Notes: generated by a model not told the origin, from the letters alone. Numbered from the stretch's first letter, positions 53,982-63,264 are shown. The stretch is DNA of 64,000 bases from Sphingomonas sp. NFR15 (GCF_900103265.1 NZ_FMWX01000004.1:277495-341494); one strand, 5' to 3'. Program-made: numbers and translations.

Positions 53982-54674
53982 CTACTTGAGAGGCACAGGT
54001 TCGGCCGCGTCGTGTGTCGCCGCCGCCTGTTCGAGCAGGCTCACCACCTCTTCGTCGCTCGTCTGTTCGAAGTCGGCATAGTGCAGGCCCACCGCGTAGA
54101 AGGGTTCCGGCGTCGCCAAGCAGACGACCTCGTCGCACGCCGCGCGCAACATCGGAACGGTTTCCCGCGGCGCCACGGGTACGGCGAGCACCAGTCGGTC
54201 CGGCTCGTTCTTCCGTACGCCCCGCGGTGCTGCCACGACCGTTCCCCCTGTCGCCACCCCGTCGTCCACCACGATCACGGTGCGGCCGGTCATCGGGCGG
54301 GGCGACCGATCGCCCAGATAGACCCGGCGGCGACGCTCGATCTCCGCGAGCTGCCGGCGCATCTCCGCGCGGAGATATTCGGGTGTGGGAGCAAGCGCAC
54401 GCACCGCCTCCTCGTTGAGCACGAGCTGCGGGTCGGCGCCGTCGATCACCGCGCCGATCCCGACCTCCTCATGGCCGGGAGCACCGATCTTGCGCACCAT
54501 CAGCAGGTCGAGGTCCGCGCCGAGCGCGCGCGCGACCTCATATGCCACCGGCACACCCCCGCGCGGCAACGCCAGCACGAGCGGGCGGGCGTCGCGAAAA
54601 CGGGCGAGCACCGCCGCCAGGCGGCGACCGGCCGCTCGCCGGTCGTTAAACAGCGGCTCTGGCGCACCGGCCAT
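53982..54674 (-). CDS. Phosphoribosyltransferase domain protein
   Basis: A 230-residue PRTase-fold protein with the PRPP-binding motif TVIVVDDGVATGGT and N-terminal LALPRGGVPVAYEVARALGA. It belongs to the COG1926-type family often found beside or fused to dienelactone-hydrolase and erythromycin-esterase domains. The base or substrate is unknown. It lies one base after the hydrolase start region (54676 stop). Confidence 0.86.
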   Translation of the reverse strand: MAGAPEPLFNDRRAAGRRLAAVLARFRDARPLVLALPRGGVPVAYEVARALGADLDLLMVRKIGAPGHEEVGIGAVIDGADPQLVLNEEAVRALAPTPEYLRAEMRRQLAEIERRRRVYLGDRSPRPMTGRTVIVVDDGVATGGTVVAAPRGVRKNEPDRLVLAVPVAPRETVPMLRAACDEVVCLATPEPFYAVGLHYADFEQTSDEEVVSLLEQAAATHDAAEPVPLK

Positions 54675-54675
54675 C

Positions 54676-55326
54676 TCATGCCTCCTGGAAATGCATCGCG
54701 AACCAGCGCGTCGCGTGGCCGATAACGGTGTCGAGCGTTCCCGCCTCTTCGAACAAGTGGTGCGCCCCGGGCACGATCACGAGTTCATGCTCGCACCTCA
54801 AATGCGCCATGGCGGTCTCGTTCAGCGCGATCACCGGCACATCCCGGCTGCCGACGATCAGCATCGTCGGCGCCTGAACGCGGGCGAGCGCGCGTGCGCC
54901 GGCGAGATCGGGCCGCCCGCCGCGTGACACGATGGCGCGGATGCGCGGATCGGGCCCGGAGGCGGCGAGCAGCGCCGCTCCTGCGCCGGTACTCGCACCG
55001 AAATAGCCGATCGGCAGCATGGAGGTGGAAGGCAGGCCGCGCACCCAGTCCGCCGCTCCCACAAGTCGGGAGGCGAGCAGCGCGATGTCGAAGACGTTCA
55101 CCCGGTCCTGCTCCTCTTCAGGTGTCAGCAGGTCGAGGAGCAAGGTGGCCATGCCGGCGGCGTGCAGCGCATCCGCGACATGATTGTTGCGCGGGCTGAG
55201 CCGTCCGCTGCCGCTGCCGTGCGCGAAAATCACGATGCCGCTCGGGTCCGGCGGGATGGCGAGCAGACCGTTCAAACCGTCCGGCCTGACCGGCTCGACG
55301 GGGCGGACGCCGAGGAGCGTGACCAT
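54676..55326 (-). CDS. Alpha/beta hydrolase of the dienelactone hydrolase type
   Basis: A 216-residue alpha/beta-hydrolase. The nucleophile serine is in GYFGASTGAGAAL, the acid in IVGSRDVPVI and the histidine in PGAHHLFEE; IVIFAHGSGSGR forms the oxyanion region. The ATG at 55326 lies 5 bases past the erythromycin-esterase-family stop. It is the second gene of the operon. Substrate unknown. Confidence 0.87.
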   Translation of the reverse strand: MVTLLGVRPVEPVRPDGLNGLLAIPPDPSGIVIFAHGSGSGRLSPRNNHVADALHAAGMATLLLDLLTPEEEQDRVNVFDIALLASRLVGAADWVRGLPSTSMLPIGYFGASTGAGAALLAASGPDPRIRAIVSRGGRPDLAGARALARVQAPTMLIVGSRDVPVIALNETAMAHLRCEHELVIVPGAHHLFEEAGTLDTVIGHATRWFAMHFQEA

Positions 55327-55331
55327 CGCTC

Positions 55332-56678
55332 TCACAGCCCGAAGGGATAGGTTTCGGGAGCGCCCGCCGGGCGTTCGGGGCCGAGCGGTGTGACCGCCGT
55401 CGTTTGCTCGAACCACACCCACGCGTCGAACTGCTCGGCGAGCACCGCCCGGAAATAGTGGCTCGTGAGCTCCGTTTCCGGCCGATAGATCACGCCGATG
55501 GCGCGCTCAAGCAGCGGTTCTCGCAGAAGCGCGGCGAGGTGTTTGCGGTCGCTCGAGCGCCAGTCGGTCAGCGTGCGCGACAAGCCGGTTTGGCGGAACG
55601 CATGCTCGTAGCTGTCGCGGCGCGCCGGGCGCACCATCTTGATCTCCATCGCGCCGCCCCAGTCGCTCGCCGCCGCGACTGTGCCGGTATCCGTACCGAA
55701 GCCGATGAGCATGGCCTCATCGCCGTGCGCCATTCGGCAGAGCTCGCCGATGTTGAATTCGCCTCCCCATCCCATGGCGGTGGCGGCCGCGTTACCGACA
55801 TGGCTGTTGTGCGCCCAGACCACCGCCTTGGCGTTGTCGCCACGATGCGCGAGCAGCGCCTGCAAGGTGCCGAACATGTGTCTGTCACGCAGATTCCAGC
55901 TTTCTGCGGCGCCGCGATACATGGCGCGATAATAGCGCTCCGCGGCACGCACGATTCGCGCGTTCTGCACCGCGTCGAACCACGCTTCTCCATCAGGCGC
56001 TTGCAGCAGCGCGACCCGGCGATCGAGCAACTCGCGCAGTTGCGCTACCGCGCCGTCCTCGCAAGCGTCGCCGCCGTGTAGCACGGCGCGGCCATAGCCC
56101 GCCGGATCCTCCTGCCACGGCGTCAGGCAGGCGTAGCGGGCGCGCGCCGCGGCCACCCTCTCCGGCGCGACGGCTTGCAGGTAGGCGATGACCGCGTGAA
56201 TCGACTCGCCGAGGCTATAGACGTCGAGGCCATGGAACGAGGCGCGCTCGCCCTCCGGAAGGGAGGCGTTATGGTCGCGCAGCCAGTCCGCGAACGCCAG
56301 AACCTCGGCATTCCGCCACATCCAGGTCGGGAAGCGCACGAACGGATCGCCGAGCCTCGGACGCGGCGCCTGATGGCGAACATAGTCGTCGATGCGCGCC
56401 GCATCCGGCCAATCGGCCTCCACCGCGATGATTGAGAAGCCGTGGCGCTCGATCATTCGGCGCGTGATCGCGGCACGCGCGCGGTAGAATTCGGAGGTGC
56501 CATGCGTCGCCTCGCCCAGCAGCACCACACGCGCATCGGCGAAGCGATCGAAATAGGCGCCGAACTCGTCGGCGCGATCGGGGTCCGGCAGGTTTTCCGC
56601 ATTGCGGCGGAGCGCCTCCACGAGCCCTTCTGGAACCTCTCCCGAAATTTGCCGCCCGAGAGAAACCTGTTCGTTCAT
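55332..56678 (-). CDS. Erythromycin esterase family protein
   Basis: A 448-residue member of the EreA-like family with the active-site motif LLGEATHGTSEFY near residue 53, IAVEADWPDA, and VWAHNSHVGNA. Characterised relatives open the macrolide lactone ring, but most chromosomal members have unknown substrates, so resistance should not be assumed. The ATG at 56678 leads the four-gene operon. The gap 56679-56920 holds only a GACCTG-N11-CAGGTC inverted repeat (56845-56867) of unknown role. Confidence 0.85.
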   Translation of the reverse strand: MNEQVSLGRQISGEVPEGLVEALRRNAENLPDPDRADEFGAYFDRFADARVVLLGEATHGTSEFYRARAAITRRMIERHGFSIIAVEADWPDAARIDDYVRHQAPRPRLGDPFVRFPTWMWRNAEVLAFADWLRDHNASLPEGERASFHGLDVYSLGESIHAVIAYLQAVAPERVAAARARYACLTPWQEDPAGYGRAVLHGGDACEDGAVAQLRELLDRRVALLQAPDGEAWFDAVQNARIVRAAERYYRAMYRGAAESWNLRDRHMFGTLQALLAHRGDNAKAVVWAHNSHVGNAAATAMGWGGEFNIGELCRMAHGDEAMLIGFGTDTGTVAAASDWGGAMEIKMVRPARRDSYEHAFRQTGLSRTLTDWRSSDRKHLAALLREPLLERAIGVIYRPETELTSHYFRAVLAEQFDAWVWFEQTTAVTPLGPERPAGAPETYPFGL

Positions 56679-56920
56679 GGCGCCACCGTTCCCAACGCCT
56701 CACCGCAAAGTGGAGGTTGATGGGAGCGATACTCCCGCATCGGCGCGGCATGGTCTTTAGGGAAGATTACGGATCTCCGCTGGCGGCCATGCTGCTGGTG
56801 GCCTGCCATGACCATCGGATGAACACCGACGCTAACGTATCAGCGACCTGACAATGGGGAGCAGGTCAACTGCCATCCGATACTTGAAGGTCTATAGGCC
56901 GCTCGGGCCGGCGGGCTCGC

Positions 56921-59638
56921 CTAGTCCCGGCCTGCGTCGCCCTGCCGCCGCCGGCCCGGTGCGTCGGGGGCGACGATCGTCACGCGATCCAACGCTTCAG
57001 GGATCAGCGCGAGGTTCTGGATCGCCGCCAAACCCCATTGTGCCGCGGCGTTGGTAGAAACACCCGGCCATTCAAGCACCCCGTCGACACGATGCCGTGG
57101 ATCCGAAGGCCACGTCCCGAGCCCGGCATCGCCGGAAAGAAACTCGTCCGCTGCGCGCGCGGCGAGTGTCGTGTCCTTGTCCTCGAACGCGGCATACGCG
57201 GTGAGCCGGGAATGCCCCTCGCGCAGGTTGCGCGGGCCGAAGGGCGGCCCGAATTTGGCGAGGTAGGCGGCCTGCGGCGCATTGTACCACCGACAATACA
57301 CCAGCCACGCGGCGCGGTAGCGCGGCACGTCCAATAGGCCGATCAGTTCCGCACTCACCTCCACCGCGCCAAATACGGCATTGAGATGCGACAACTGGAT
57401 GCCGCGCCCCTGATCGATGAAGCGTCCGCTTGCCATGTCGAAGGGGGCGCTCCCGGTCATCCAGCCGTTGGGTAGGCGCCCGATGCTGTCCAGCCCTGCG
57501 ACCACGCGATCCCGCCACCGCACATCGCCGGTCCGCTCCCATTCGGTGAGCCACGCGGCGGCGAGCGGGCACCAGGTCGTGCCGAAGGTCATCTCGATCG
57601 TGCCCGCCGGCAGCGTGGGTTTCTTCGCCGCGCTCGGCACCTTGCGGCCGATTTCGACCGTGGTGAGCGTCTGGTCGGACGCGATCAGGTCATGGAGCAG
57701 ATCGCCCACGCGCTCGTCGGCGGTGAGATAGTAGAACGGTCGGCGATAGCTCGCGTTGCTGACGCGGGGCTGTTTCGAACTGTCGCTCCAATGCTGTACG
57801 CCGTGGCGCGTGCCTAACCCCTTGAAGCGGCCGCTGTGATAGACATCGACCTCGCCGGTATGGCGCGTCATCGCCTCGGCGAAACGCCACGTCTTGGCGT
57901 CACCGGTGCGCAGCACCTGATACCATAGCCACAAGTCCGGCGAGAGTTCGCTATTGTCCCACGCAAACCCGCCGATGTCGTAGCGCCAGCGGTGGCGATC
58001 GCTGTCATAGGTGTGCATCACATCGCCGTGGTTCCAGAAACCATACCAGGCGCGGCGATCGACTTCGCCGGCGTAGAAATCGACGAGGTTGCTCAATTGA
58101 TTCTCGATCGCCGCGCGGTTTGGCGTCGAACGATCGGGGAGGCCCCAGTCGCCAAACACCTGCGCGGCATGGAGCTGCTCGGGCGCGACCATCAGTTGCG
58201 GCGGCTCGGCCTGCATCTTGGCCATCCCCTGAAGGATCGCGGTGTCGGGCGTGGCCGGGAACGCCCAGAGCATCAGCTCGCTGGTACGCGCGATCCCCGC
58301 CGCGTCGTCCCAGCCGGGCTCATAATCTTCATAGGTGACCGACAGGCCTTCGTTCTGCGCGTCGTAACGCTCCATGCCCATCGTCCCGTGATACGGCCGC
58401 ATGTCCATCGCCGGCGCCTCGGGCGACCATAGCCACGCCGTCAGCGCGGCGTCGTCGCCGGTCGCGCCATCGATATGGAGCGCGCTTGGATGCCGCTGCC
58501 AGAAATAGCGGACGCCCAGCGCCGCTCCGCCCTGGGGCGAGCCGACATAGGCGAGCCCCGGCGCCCGCCGCCCTTGATCGGCATCGATCCAGCCGTAATC
58601 GGGTGCGGTTCGCTTGGTGATCGTCCAGCCGTTGGCGGTCGGCTGCTCGAGCCGGAAGTCGCCCCAGGCGGGTATACGCTCGAGCGTCGAGCGGACCGCC
58701 TTGGCCATCGTGTCGAGCGGCGGCACCGCGCGCCCGGCAACCTGCGCCGCCTTGAACGCCGGTCCGGGATCACGCCGCAGCCCGGTCAACGGGCGCACGC
58801 CTTCGGCGAAGACCTGCGCATCGGTGGCGAAGCGCACGTGGCGGTCATGGAACGCGGTGTCCTTCACCGGCACGCTCGCCCGTACGCCCAGCGCCGAGAC
58901 AAAGTCCTTTGACGCGGTACCATCGAACACCACGCTGTGGACGATCCGCAGCCCGGCGGAGCCAGCATAGGCATAGAGCCGGACGACGAACGGCAACCAG
59001 CGTCGCTCCCCGGAGTAATGCGCGCCTTCGATTTTCACCACGGCGCGTACTGGCCCGCTCTGCTCGACGGTGACCCGCTCGATCTGCCCCGTGAACGGCA
59101 GGTCCGCGCCGTGCAGCGGCTCGGTTCGTGCGGCACCGATGAGGGTCACCGGGCCGAGCACCGTCCGCCCGGAGATGCTCGCCTGCTGTACCAGCGCCGC
59201 GCCCGATGTGCCGATGCGCCATTGCAGATCGCCGACCGTGATCGTCACAGCATCCGCGCTTTCGGTGACGCGGACCGGCCGGGCCGGCACCGCAGGGCGA
59301 CCGCGCGTGACAATCAGGCCATCCGGCGCGATGTCGGCGGGGATAGCGTGGGCGCTCCACTTGATCGAGCCGTCGGGCCAACTAGCCGTGATCCAGAACT
59401 GCGAGGGCACCGGCCTGCCGTCGCGCGTCGTTACGGTCAGCAGGGTGCCACGCTTGATCGCACCGCGTGGCCAGGCGACGCCGAACGTCTGCCCCGCCTG
59501 CATCACCGGCGCCACGCCATCGATCCAGCGCACCGGCGCAGGCTGGAATGCCGCGACCGGGGCCGCGCCTAACCGGGCCGGCAGTACCGCAGCGGCACTT
59601 CCCAGCGCCGCCTTGAGCGTCTCGCGGCGATTCAGCAT
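56921..59638 (-). CDS. Exo-rhamnogalacturonan lyase family protein (PcRGLX/PL26 type)
   Basis: A 905-residue exported polysaccharide lyase. The N-terminus (MLNRRETLKAALGSAAAVLP) is a twin-arginine-type signal ending near GAAP. Beta-domains fill about 35-300; the catalytic (alpha/alpha) barrel region includes RAWYGFWNHGDVMHTYDSD, WRYDIGGFAWDNSELSPDLW and HTGEVDVYHSGRFKGLGTRH. It would remove disaccharide units from the end of rhamnogalacturonan I backbones. It lies 13 bases after the DUF6250 gene. The family call is firm; the exact substrate is inferred. Confidence 0.86.
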   Translation of the reverse strand: MLNRRETLKAALGSAAAVLPARLGAAPVAAFQPAPVRWIDGVAPVMQAGQTFGVAWPRGAIKRGTLLTVTTRDGRPVPSQFWITASWPDGSIKWSAHAIPADIAPDGLIVTRGRPAVPARPVRVTESADAVTITVGDLQWRIGTSGAALVQQASISGRTVLGPVTLIGAARTEPLHGADLPFTGQIERVTVEQSGPVRAVVKIEGAHYSGERRWLPFVVRLYAYAGSAGLRIVHSVVFDGTASKDFVSALGVRASVPVKDTAFHDRHVRFATDAQVFAEGVRPLTGLRRDPGPAFKAAQVAGRAVPPLDTMAKAVRSTLERIPAWGDFRLEQPTANGWTITKRTAPDYGWIDADQGRRAPGLAYVGSPQGGAALGVRYFWQRHPSALHIDGATGDDAALTAWLWSPEAPAMDMRPYHGTMGMERYDAQNEGLSVTYEDYEPGWDDAAGIARTSELMLWAFPATPDTAILQGMAKMQAEPPQLMVAPEQLHAAQVFGDWGLPDRSTPNRAAIENQLSNLVDFYAGEVDRRAWYGFWNHGDVMHTYDSDRHRWRYDIGGFAWDNSELSPDLWLWYQVLRTGDAKTWRFAEAMTRHTGEVDVYHSGRFKGLGTRHGVQHWSDSSKQPRVSNASYRRPFYYLTADERVGDLLHDLIASDQTLTTVEIGRKVPSAAKKPTLPAGTIEMTFGTTWCPLAAAWLTEWERTGDVRWRDRVVAGLDSIGRLPNGWMTGSAPFDMASGRFIDQGRGIQLSHLNAVFGAVEVSAELIGLLDVPRYRAAWLVYCRWYNAPQAAYLAKFGPPFGPRNLREGHSRLTAYAAFEDKDTTLAARAADEFLSGDAGLGTWPSDPRHRVDGVLEWPGVSTNAAAQWGLAAIQNLALIPEALDRVTIVAPDAPGRRRQGDAGRD

Positions 59639-59651
59639 GTCTCGGTCTCCA

Positions 59652-60290
59652 TCAAAGATGCGTCACAGACACACGCCGGATGCGCAGGTGGCTCCACGTG
59701 GTGCGCAGTCCCCAATGGCCGCGTGTGTACGGGCGGGCGTCGTCGAGCGTGAACAGCCGTTGCCCGTCCCGTTCGACCGCCACCGTGTGACCGTCGGCGA
59801 TCAGCGCGATGCGCGTCCAGCGATTGGGAACCAGTAAGTCGGTGGGTCCGGCTCTGTCATGTTCGGGCAGGAGCGGGCGGTTGCCCGGTACGCCGATATA
59901 GCGGCGAAACCGCGTCGTGGTGTTCCGGTTGCCGCCGATTCCGACATAATACGCCCGCAGGTCGTCATAAGCGGCGAACACACCCGAACGCCGCTTGGAC
60001 AGCACCGACGATCCGTCGTTGTTGGTTGCCATCCAGAAGGCATTGAGGTCGCTCACCGAGTCATTGGCGCCGCCAGCGGAGATCGCCATTGCCTCGAAGG
60101 TAATCGTCGTCGGCGCGGTGATCGGCTTCGTCCACCACAAGGTGAGTCCCTTGGGCGTGTCGATGTCGATGATACCACCGCGTTCGGTGATCTCCGCATC
60201 GGCCGATTCGGCCTCGATCCGCCAATCGGTGAGCGGCGCCTGTGCCGCGGTCGGCGCGGCGATGCTGGCGAGGACCACTCCGATGCTCAT
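59652..60290 (-). CDS. DUF6250 domain exported protein
   Basis: A 212-residue protein with a short signal peptide (MSIGVVLASIAAPTAAQA) and a jelly-roll-like beta-sandwich (residues about 25-210). Motifs such as YYVGIGGNRNTTTRFRRY and HTVAVERDGQRLF fit the DUF6250 carbohydrate-associated family. Its place next to two rhamnogalacturonan lyase genes suggests binding or cleavage of pectin side chains; no catalytic residues are assigned. Confidence 0.78.
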   Translation of the reverse strand: MSIGVVLASIAAPTAAQAPLTDWRIEAESADAEITERGGIIDIDTPKGLTLWWTKPITAPTTITFEAMAISAGGANDSVSDLNAFWMATNNDGSSVLSKRRSGVFAAYDDLRAYYVGIGGNRNTTTRFRRYIGVPGNRPLLPEHDRAGPTDLLVPNRWTRIALIADGHTVAVERDGQRLFTLDDARPYTRGHWGLRTTWSHLRIRRVSVTHL

Positions 60291-60432
60291 GCCCTCTCCT
60301 CGCTTCTAGCGTTCGCGCCAGCATAGGACGGCGCGCGTCGTTTTGCCAATACGGTCCCGAAATATATGTGCGCGTTCCATATTATGGGGTTGTACAGTAG
60401 GACTCCCCCTCGCGAGCGTAGTGTCGGTCGGA

Positions 60433-60768
60433 CTATTTCGCCGTCCCGGACGCGGTCAGGCTGCCCGGAAAATAGCCGAGGTGCGGCGGCTGGTTATATG
60501 CCGTGTTCTGCCAGGCCACCCCGGCGCGATAGACCGGATCTTGCATCAGCGTCACCAAACGATGCGTGGTCGGATAGGGCGTGACATAGATCCGCAGTTC
60601 CCGATTGTCGGCGGTGCGCCAAACCACTTCCTCGCGCCAGTCACCCAGAAGATCCGCCTGCAACGCGGGGTTCGCCTTGGTGCCGTTGTTCGGCATCAGC
60701 CCCGCAGGAGCGAGCAGCGGGACGGTGGTGGCGGTTGTCCAGTCCCATTTGCTGATGGAACCCGATCG
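60433..60768 (-). pseudogene. C-terminal remnant of a PL11-type rhamnogalacturonan lyase
   Basis: The minus strand encodes about 105 residues that match only the C-terminus of family 11 rhamnogalacturonan lyases (ALQADLLGDWREEVVWRTAD, YPTTHRLVTLMQDPVYRAGV, AWQNTAYNQPPH). Full-length enzymes have about 600 residues. Homology stops near 60768, and a TAA occurs in frame about ten codons upstream (60775-60777). The rest of the gene has been replaced by unrelated, less GC-rich DNA. No usable start exists for the fragment except an internal ATG at 60696. Confidence 0.82.
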
Positions 60769-61540
60769 AGAGTGTTATGCCATAGAAAAAGCTGACTTTT
60801 TCAGCAATTTCCGGCGATACCCCAAACAATACCCCTTTCTCCGTATGGTACTGGTTGGGAAGGCTTTCCAACGACTCAACCCGAATGCCACCCCCCTCGT
60901 CCTTCTGTCAGGGACTGGTGGCGTCTACCGCATACCCGTAGGCCCCCTAAGGTGGAGCCACGACACCAAGATATCCGAGCGATAAGACGTATCCGATCCA
61001 ACGGCTGGAATTTTGAGCGGCCTGCGGCATCGGCGCGACCACAGACTGTGCCGCGCCGGGCCGGCGAGCAGCCTGCCACCGAGTGAACTTGTCGTAAGCA
61101 AAACGGCCTTACTCTGCCATACTGCGATGGATTGGGTTTTCACCGATCCGCTATGGTGGTAAATGATCCTCGACCGTTCAAAAGAGCGGCAGGAGAGGTT
61201 GTATGGAACGGTTGGAGCCTGCTTTATGCCAGTGCGGTTTCCCGCTCCTTTGTTGCGCGAGCGGTAGCGCTATCTTCATCTGTGGACTGGCGCTACTCAT
61301 CTTGGGCTAGAGTCTGCACGGATGTGCTTTGACTTGATGATCGCTGCAACGCGATAGATCAGGCCCTAGAAGCTGCGGTCGCTCGTGAACGTCTGCGCGC
61401 TGGGGGCGCGCGCGCCTGATGCCGACTTGCCACAAAGGCGGGTGGCAGTGAAAGCTAACCCTTTTTCAGCCCGTTGCGGCACATTCCCACAGTCGCCCAG
61501 CGACACCGTACCCAGCGTCGCACTGTACGGGTCGCGTCCT
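60769..61540. other. Non-coding, mobile-element-derived interval without recognised genes
   Basis: This stretch of about 770 bases has lower GC than its surroundings and no convincing ORF. It contains two copies of ATACCCC 12 bases apart (60817-60823 and 60829-60835) and, on the minus strand, a short hairpin GCTGA/TCAGC followed by TTTTT (60786-60806) that resembles a terminator. The material joins a truncated lyase gene to the IS5 element, so it is probably what a deletion or an excised element left behind. Confidence 0.5.
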
Positions 61541-61873
61541 CTAGCAGGCCGTTGAAGAAAGCCATTTTGTAGCGATGAAGGGGATTTCATCGCCGTTGCG
61601 GTATCGAATGTCGCCGCGGAGCGAGCCGTCAGGCTGGAGCTCGGCGTCTCCGTCGCCGCAAACCTCATCCATCTCGTCGCTGCCGTCCCACGAAAAGTCG
61701 ATGCTCGTCGCGTTGGCGCTGCTGGCTTCCCAGATATTCCCGGTGCAAGCGCCGAAGGCGAACTCGCCTCCGCCCGCATTCTCGAACAGGATATAGGCGG
61801 GCTCGACCAGGTCGGGATAATCGTCAGGGTAGCCCGGCATCGCGACGATGCGCCATTTGCCTGCCACGCTCAT
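61541..61873 (-). CDS. IS5 passenger protein, 110 residues, unknown function
   Basis: A small acidic protein (start MSVAGKWRIVAMPGYPDDYP; core FSWDGSDEMDEVCGDGDAEL and LQPDGSLRGDIRYRNGDE) encoded inside the insertion sequence. Its ATG overlaps the transposase TGA as ATGA. The frame runs through the left inverted repeat and its TAG stop (61543-61541) is formed by the CTAG target duplication, outside the element. Similar short hypothetical proteins are widespread in bacteria, in my recollection without assigned function. Regulation of transposition or a selfish benefit are possible. Confidence 0.75.
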   Translation of the reverse strand: MSVAGKWRIVAMPGYPDDYPDLVEPAYILFENAGGGEFAFGACTGNIWEASSANATSIDFSWDGSDEMDEVCGDGDAELQPDGSLRGDIRYRNGDEIPFIATKWLSSTAC

Positions 61874-63037
61874 GCCGCTTCTCCAAGCAGCCTGGGCAGA
61901 CGGATCAGGTTGTATGCAGCAGCGGCGAAAGTGAACGACCAGTCGACCTTCTCAAGCCCGCGTAGCTTGGTTCGTCGCAAGCCGGCGATCATCTTGATCC
62001 AGCCGAAGGCCTCCTCGATGCGCTTGCGGATGCGCAGGCTGGCAGCATAGCTCGCGTGGCGTGTGGTGCGTCGATCGATCGCCGAGCGTCTCCCGCTGAC
62101 GTTCTGCGCGACATGCGGACGCACGTTGAGCGTGCGGAGTTCCTCGACGAAGTCGGCAGCGTCGTAGCCGCGATCGGCGCCCAGCGTGATGGCGCGAGGA
62201 CGGTCGGCATAGGGCTCGATCATCTCGAGCGCCGCCAGACGCTCGGCGTGGCCGGAAACGCGCGTGAGCCTGGCATCGACCAGTAGACCTGATCGGTTCT
62301 CCATGAGACCATGCCCGATGAAGCAGAGCCTGGCTTCCATACCGGGCCCTTTCCGATAGAGCATGGCATCGGGATCTGTGGTGCTTGCATGCGTCGCGTT
62401 CGAGCGCTTCTCCCCGCGAAAGCTGGACGAGGTCTTGCTCCCGCCACCGTCGTCATGGGGTGGCCCCGGATCGTCCTTCGGGCGAAAGCTCTTCACGCTC
62501 GCCCACGCGTCGATCAGAGTGCCGTCGACGCTGAAATGCTCGGTCGACAGCAGCCGGCGGACCCGCGGTCGCGCCAGCACAGCAGACAGGAAGCGCGCGG
62601 CAATGTCGCCGTCGAGCAGCCGATCCCGGTTCTTCGAGAAGGTCGAATGATCCCATGCCGGCTCATCGGCGCCAAGCCCGACAAACCAGCGGAACAGGAG
62701 ATCGAACTCCAGCCGCTCCATCAACTGCCGCTCCGAGCGCACGGAATAAAACGCCTGGAGCAGCATTGCGCGCAGAAGCATCTCGGGCGGAATCGATGGA
62801 CGACCGATCCCGGAATAGAGCACCGCAAACTCGCCCGACAGCGTTTCCAACGCCTCGTTCACAATCGATCTGATCGCTCGCAGCGGATGGTCGGCGCGAA
62901 CTCTCTGCTCCAAGCCGACATAGGAGAACAGCTCTCCCGAGCGCTGGTCCGTGCCTCGCATTCAATCCTCTCGACGACCTCGACGCCGAGTGAATCATGT
63001 CTCTGCCCGCCGCGCCACCGCCTTTTTCAACGGCCTG
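61545..63037 (-). mobile_element. IS5-family insertion sequence, complete, with passenger gene
   Basis: The element of 1493 bp ends in imperfect inverted repeats beginning CAGGCCGTTGAA on both sides. It is flanked by the direct repeat CTAG (61541-61544 and 63038-63041), a target of the YTAR type used by IS5 relatives. It encodes an intact transposase and a 110-residue passenger in a coupled pair. Intact ends and duplication suggest a recent insertion. Confidence 0.88.
61870..62961 (-). CDS. IS5 family transposase
   Basis: A 363-residue DDE transposase. It has an N-terminal helical DUF772-type domain (FSYVGLEQRVRADHPLRAIR to FYSVRSERQLMERLEFDLLF, WDHSTFSKNRDR). Catalytic acids are in HFSVDGTLIDAWAS (first Asp), LGADRGYDAADF (second Asp) and RIRKRIEEAFGWIK (Glu). 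No frameshift or stop is present, so it is probably active. Confidence 0.93.
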   Translation of the reverse strand: MRGTDQRSGELFSYVGLEQRVRADHPLRAIRSIVNEALETLSGEFAVLYSGIGRPSIPPEMLLRAMLLQAFYSVRSERQLMERLEFDLLFRWFVGLGADEPAWDHSTFSKNRDRLLDGDIAARFLSAVLARPRVRRLLSTEHFSVDGTLIDAWASVKSFRPKDDPGPPHDDGGGSKTSSSFRGEKRSNATHASTTDPDAMLYRKGPGMEARLCFIGHGLMENRSGLLVDARLTRVSGHAERLAALEMIEPYADRPRAITLGADRGYDAADFVEELRTLNVRPHVAQNVSGRRSAIDRRTTRHASYAASLRIRKRIEEAFGWIKMIAGLRRTKLRGLEKVDWSFTFAAAAYNLIRLPRLLGEAA

Positions 63038-63041
63038 CTAG

Positions 63042-63159
63042 CCCGGACGCCAAGAACGTCCAGCCCTCGACGGGCGACAAGATCACGGATCAGGTTCTTG
63101 CCGCGCTCGATGCCGATTTCGCCAAGTTGCCCGCGAAGGCCGCGACACCCGCAAAATGA
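63042..63159 (+). pseudogene. C-terminal fragment of an unidentified gene, cut by the IS5 insertion
   Basis: Immediately right of the IS5 target duplication about 38 codons stay open with high-GC codon use and end at TGA 63157-63159 (tail TGDKITDQVLAALDADFAKL then PAKAATPAK). The sequence left of the element does not give a recognised N-terminal partner. I cannot name the gene; it looks like the end of a real gene that was disrupted before or by the insertion. Confidence 0.45.
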
Positions 63160-63264
63160 ACTCGTTTGGCCCGCCGTTACGAAAACGGCGGGCCGGAATG
63201 ATAGGCTTCTCGGGCGTCGGCAGCCCTCGGCTCGCCTTCATGAGCGATCCCGGCAGGCTCCGCG

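Noticed and set aside
55332..56678. Macrolide resistance gene
   Set aside because: The protein belongs to the erythromycin esterase family only at family level; chromosomal members of this kind usually have no shown macrolide activity.
61132..61332. Plus-strand 66-codon frame left of the IS5 element
   Set aside because: No ribosome site, unusual composition and no recognisable similarity; it lies in degraded mobile DNA.
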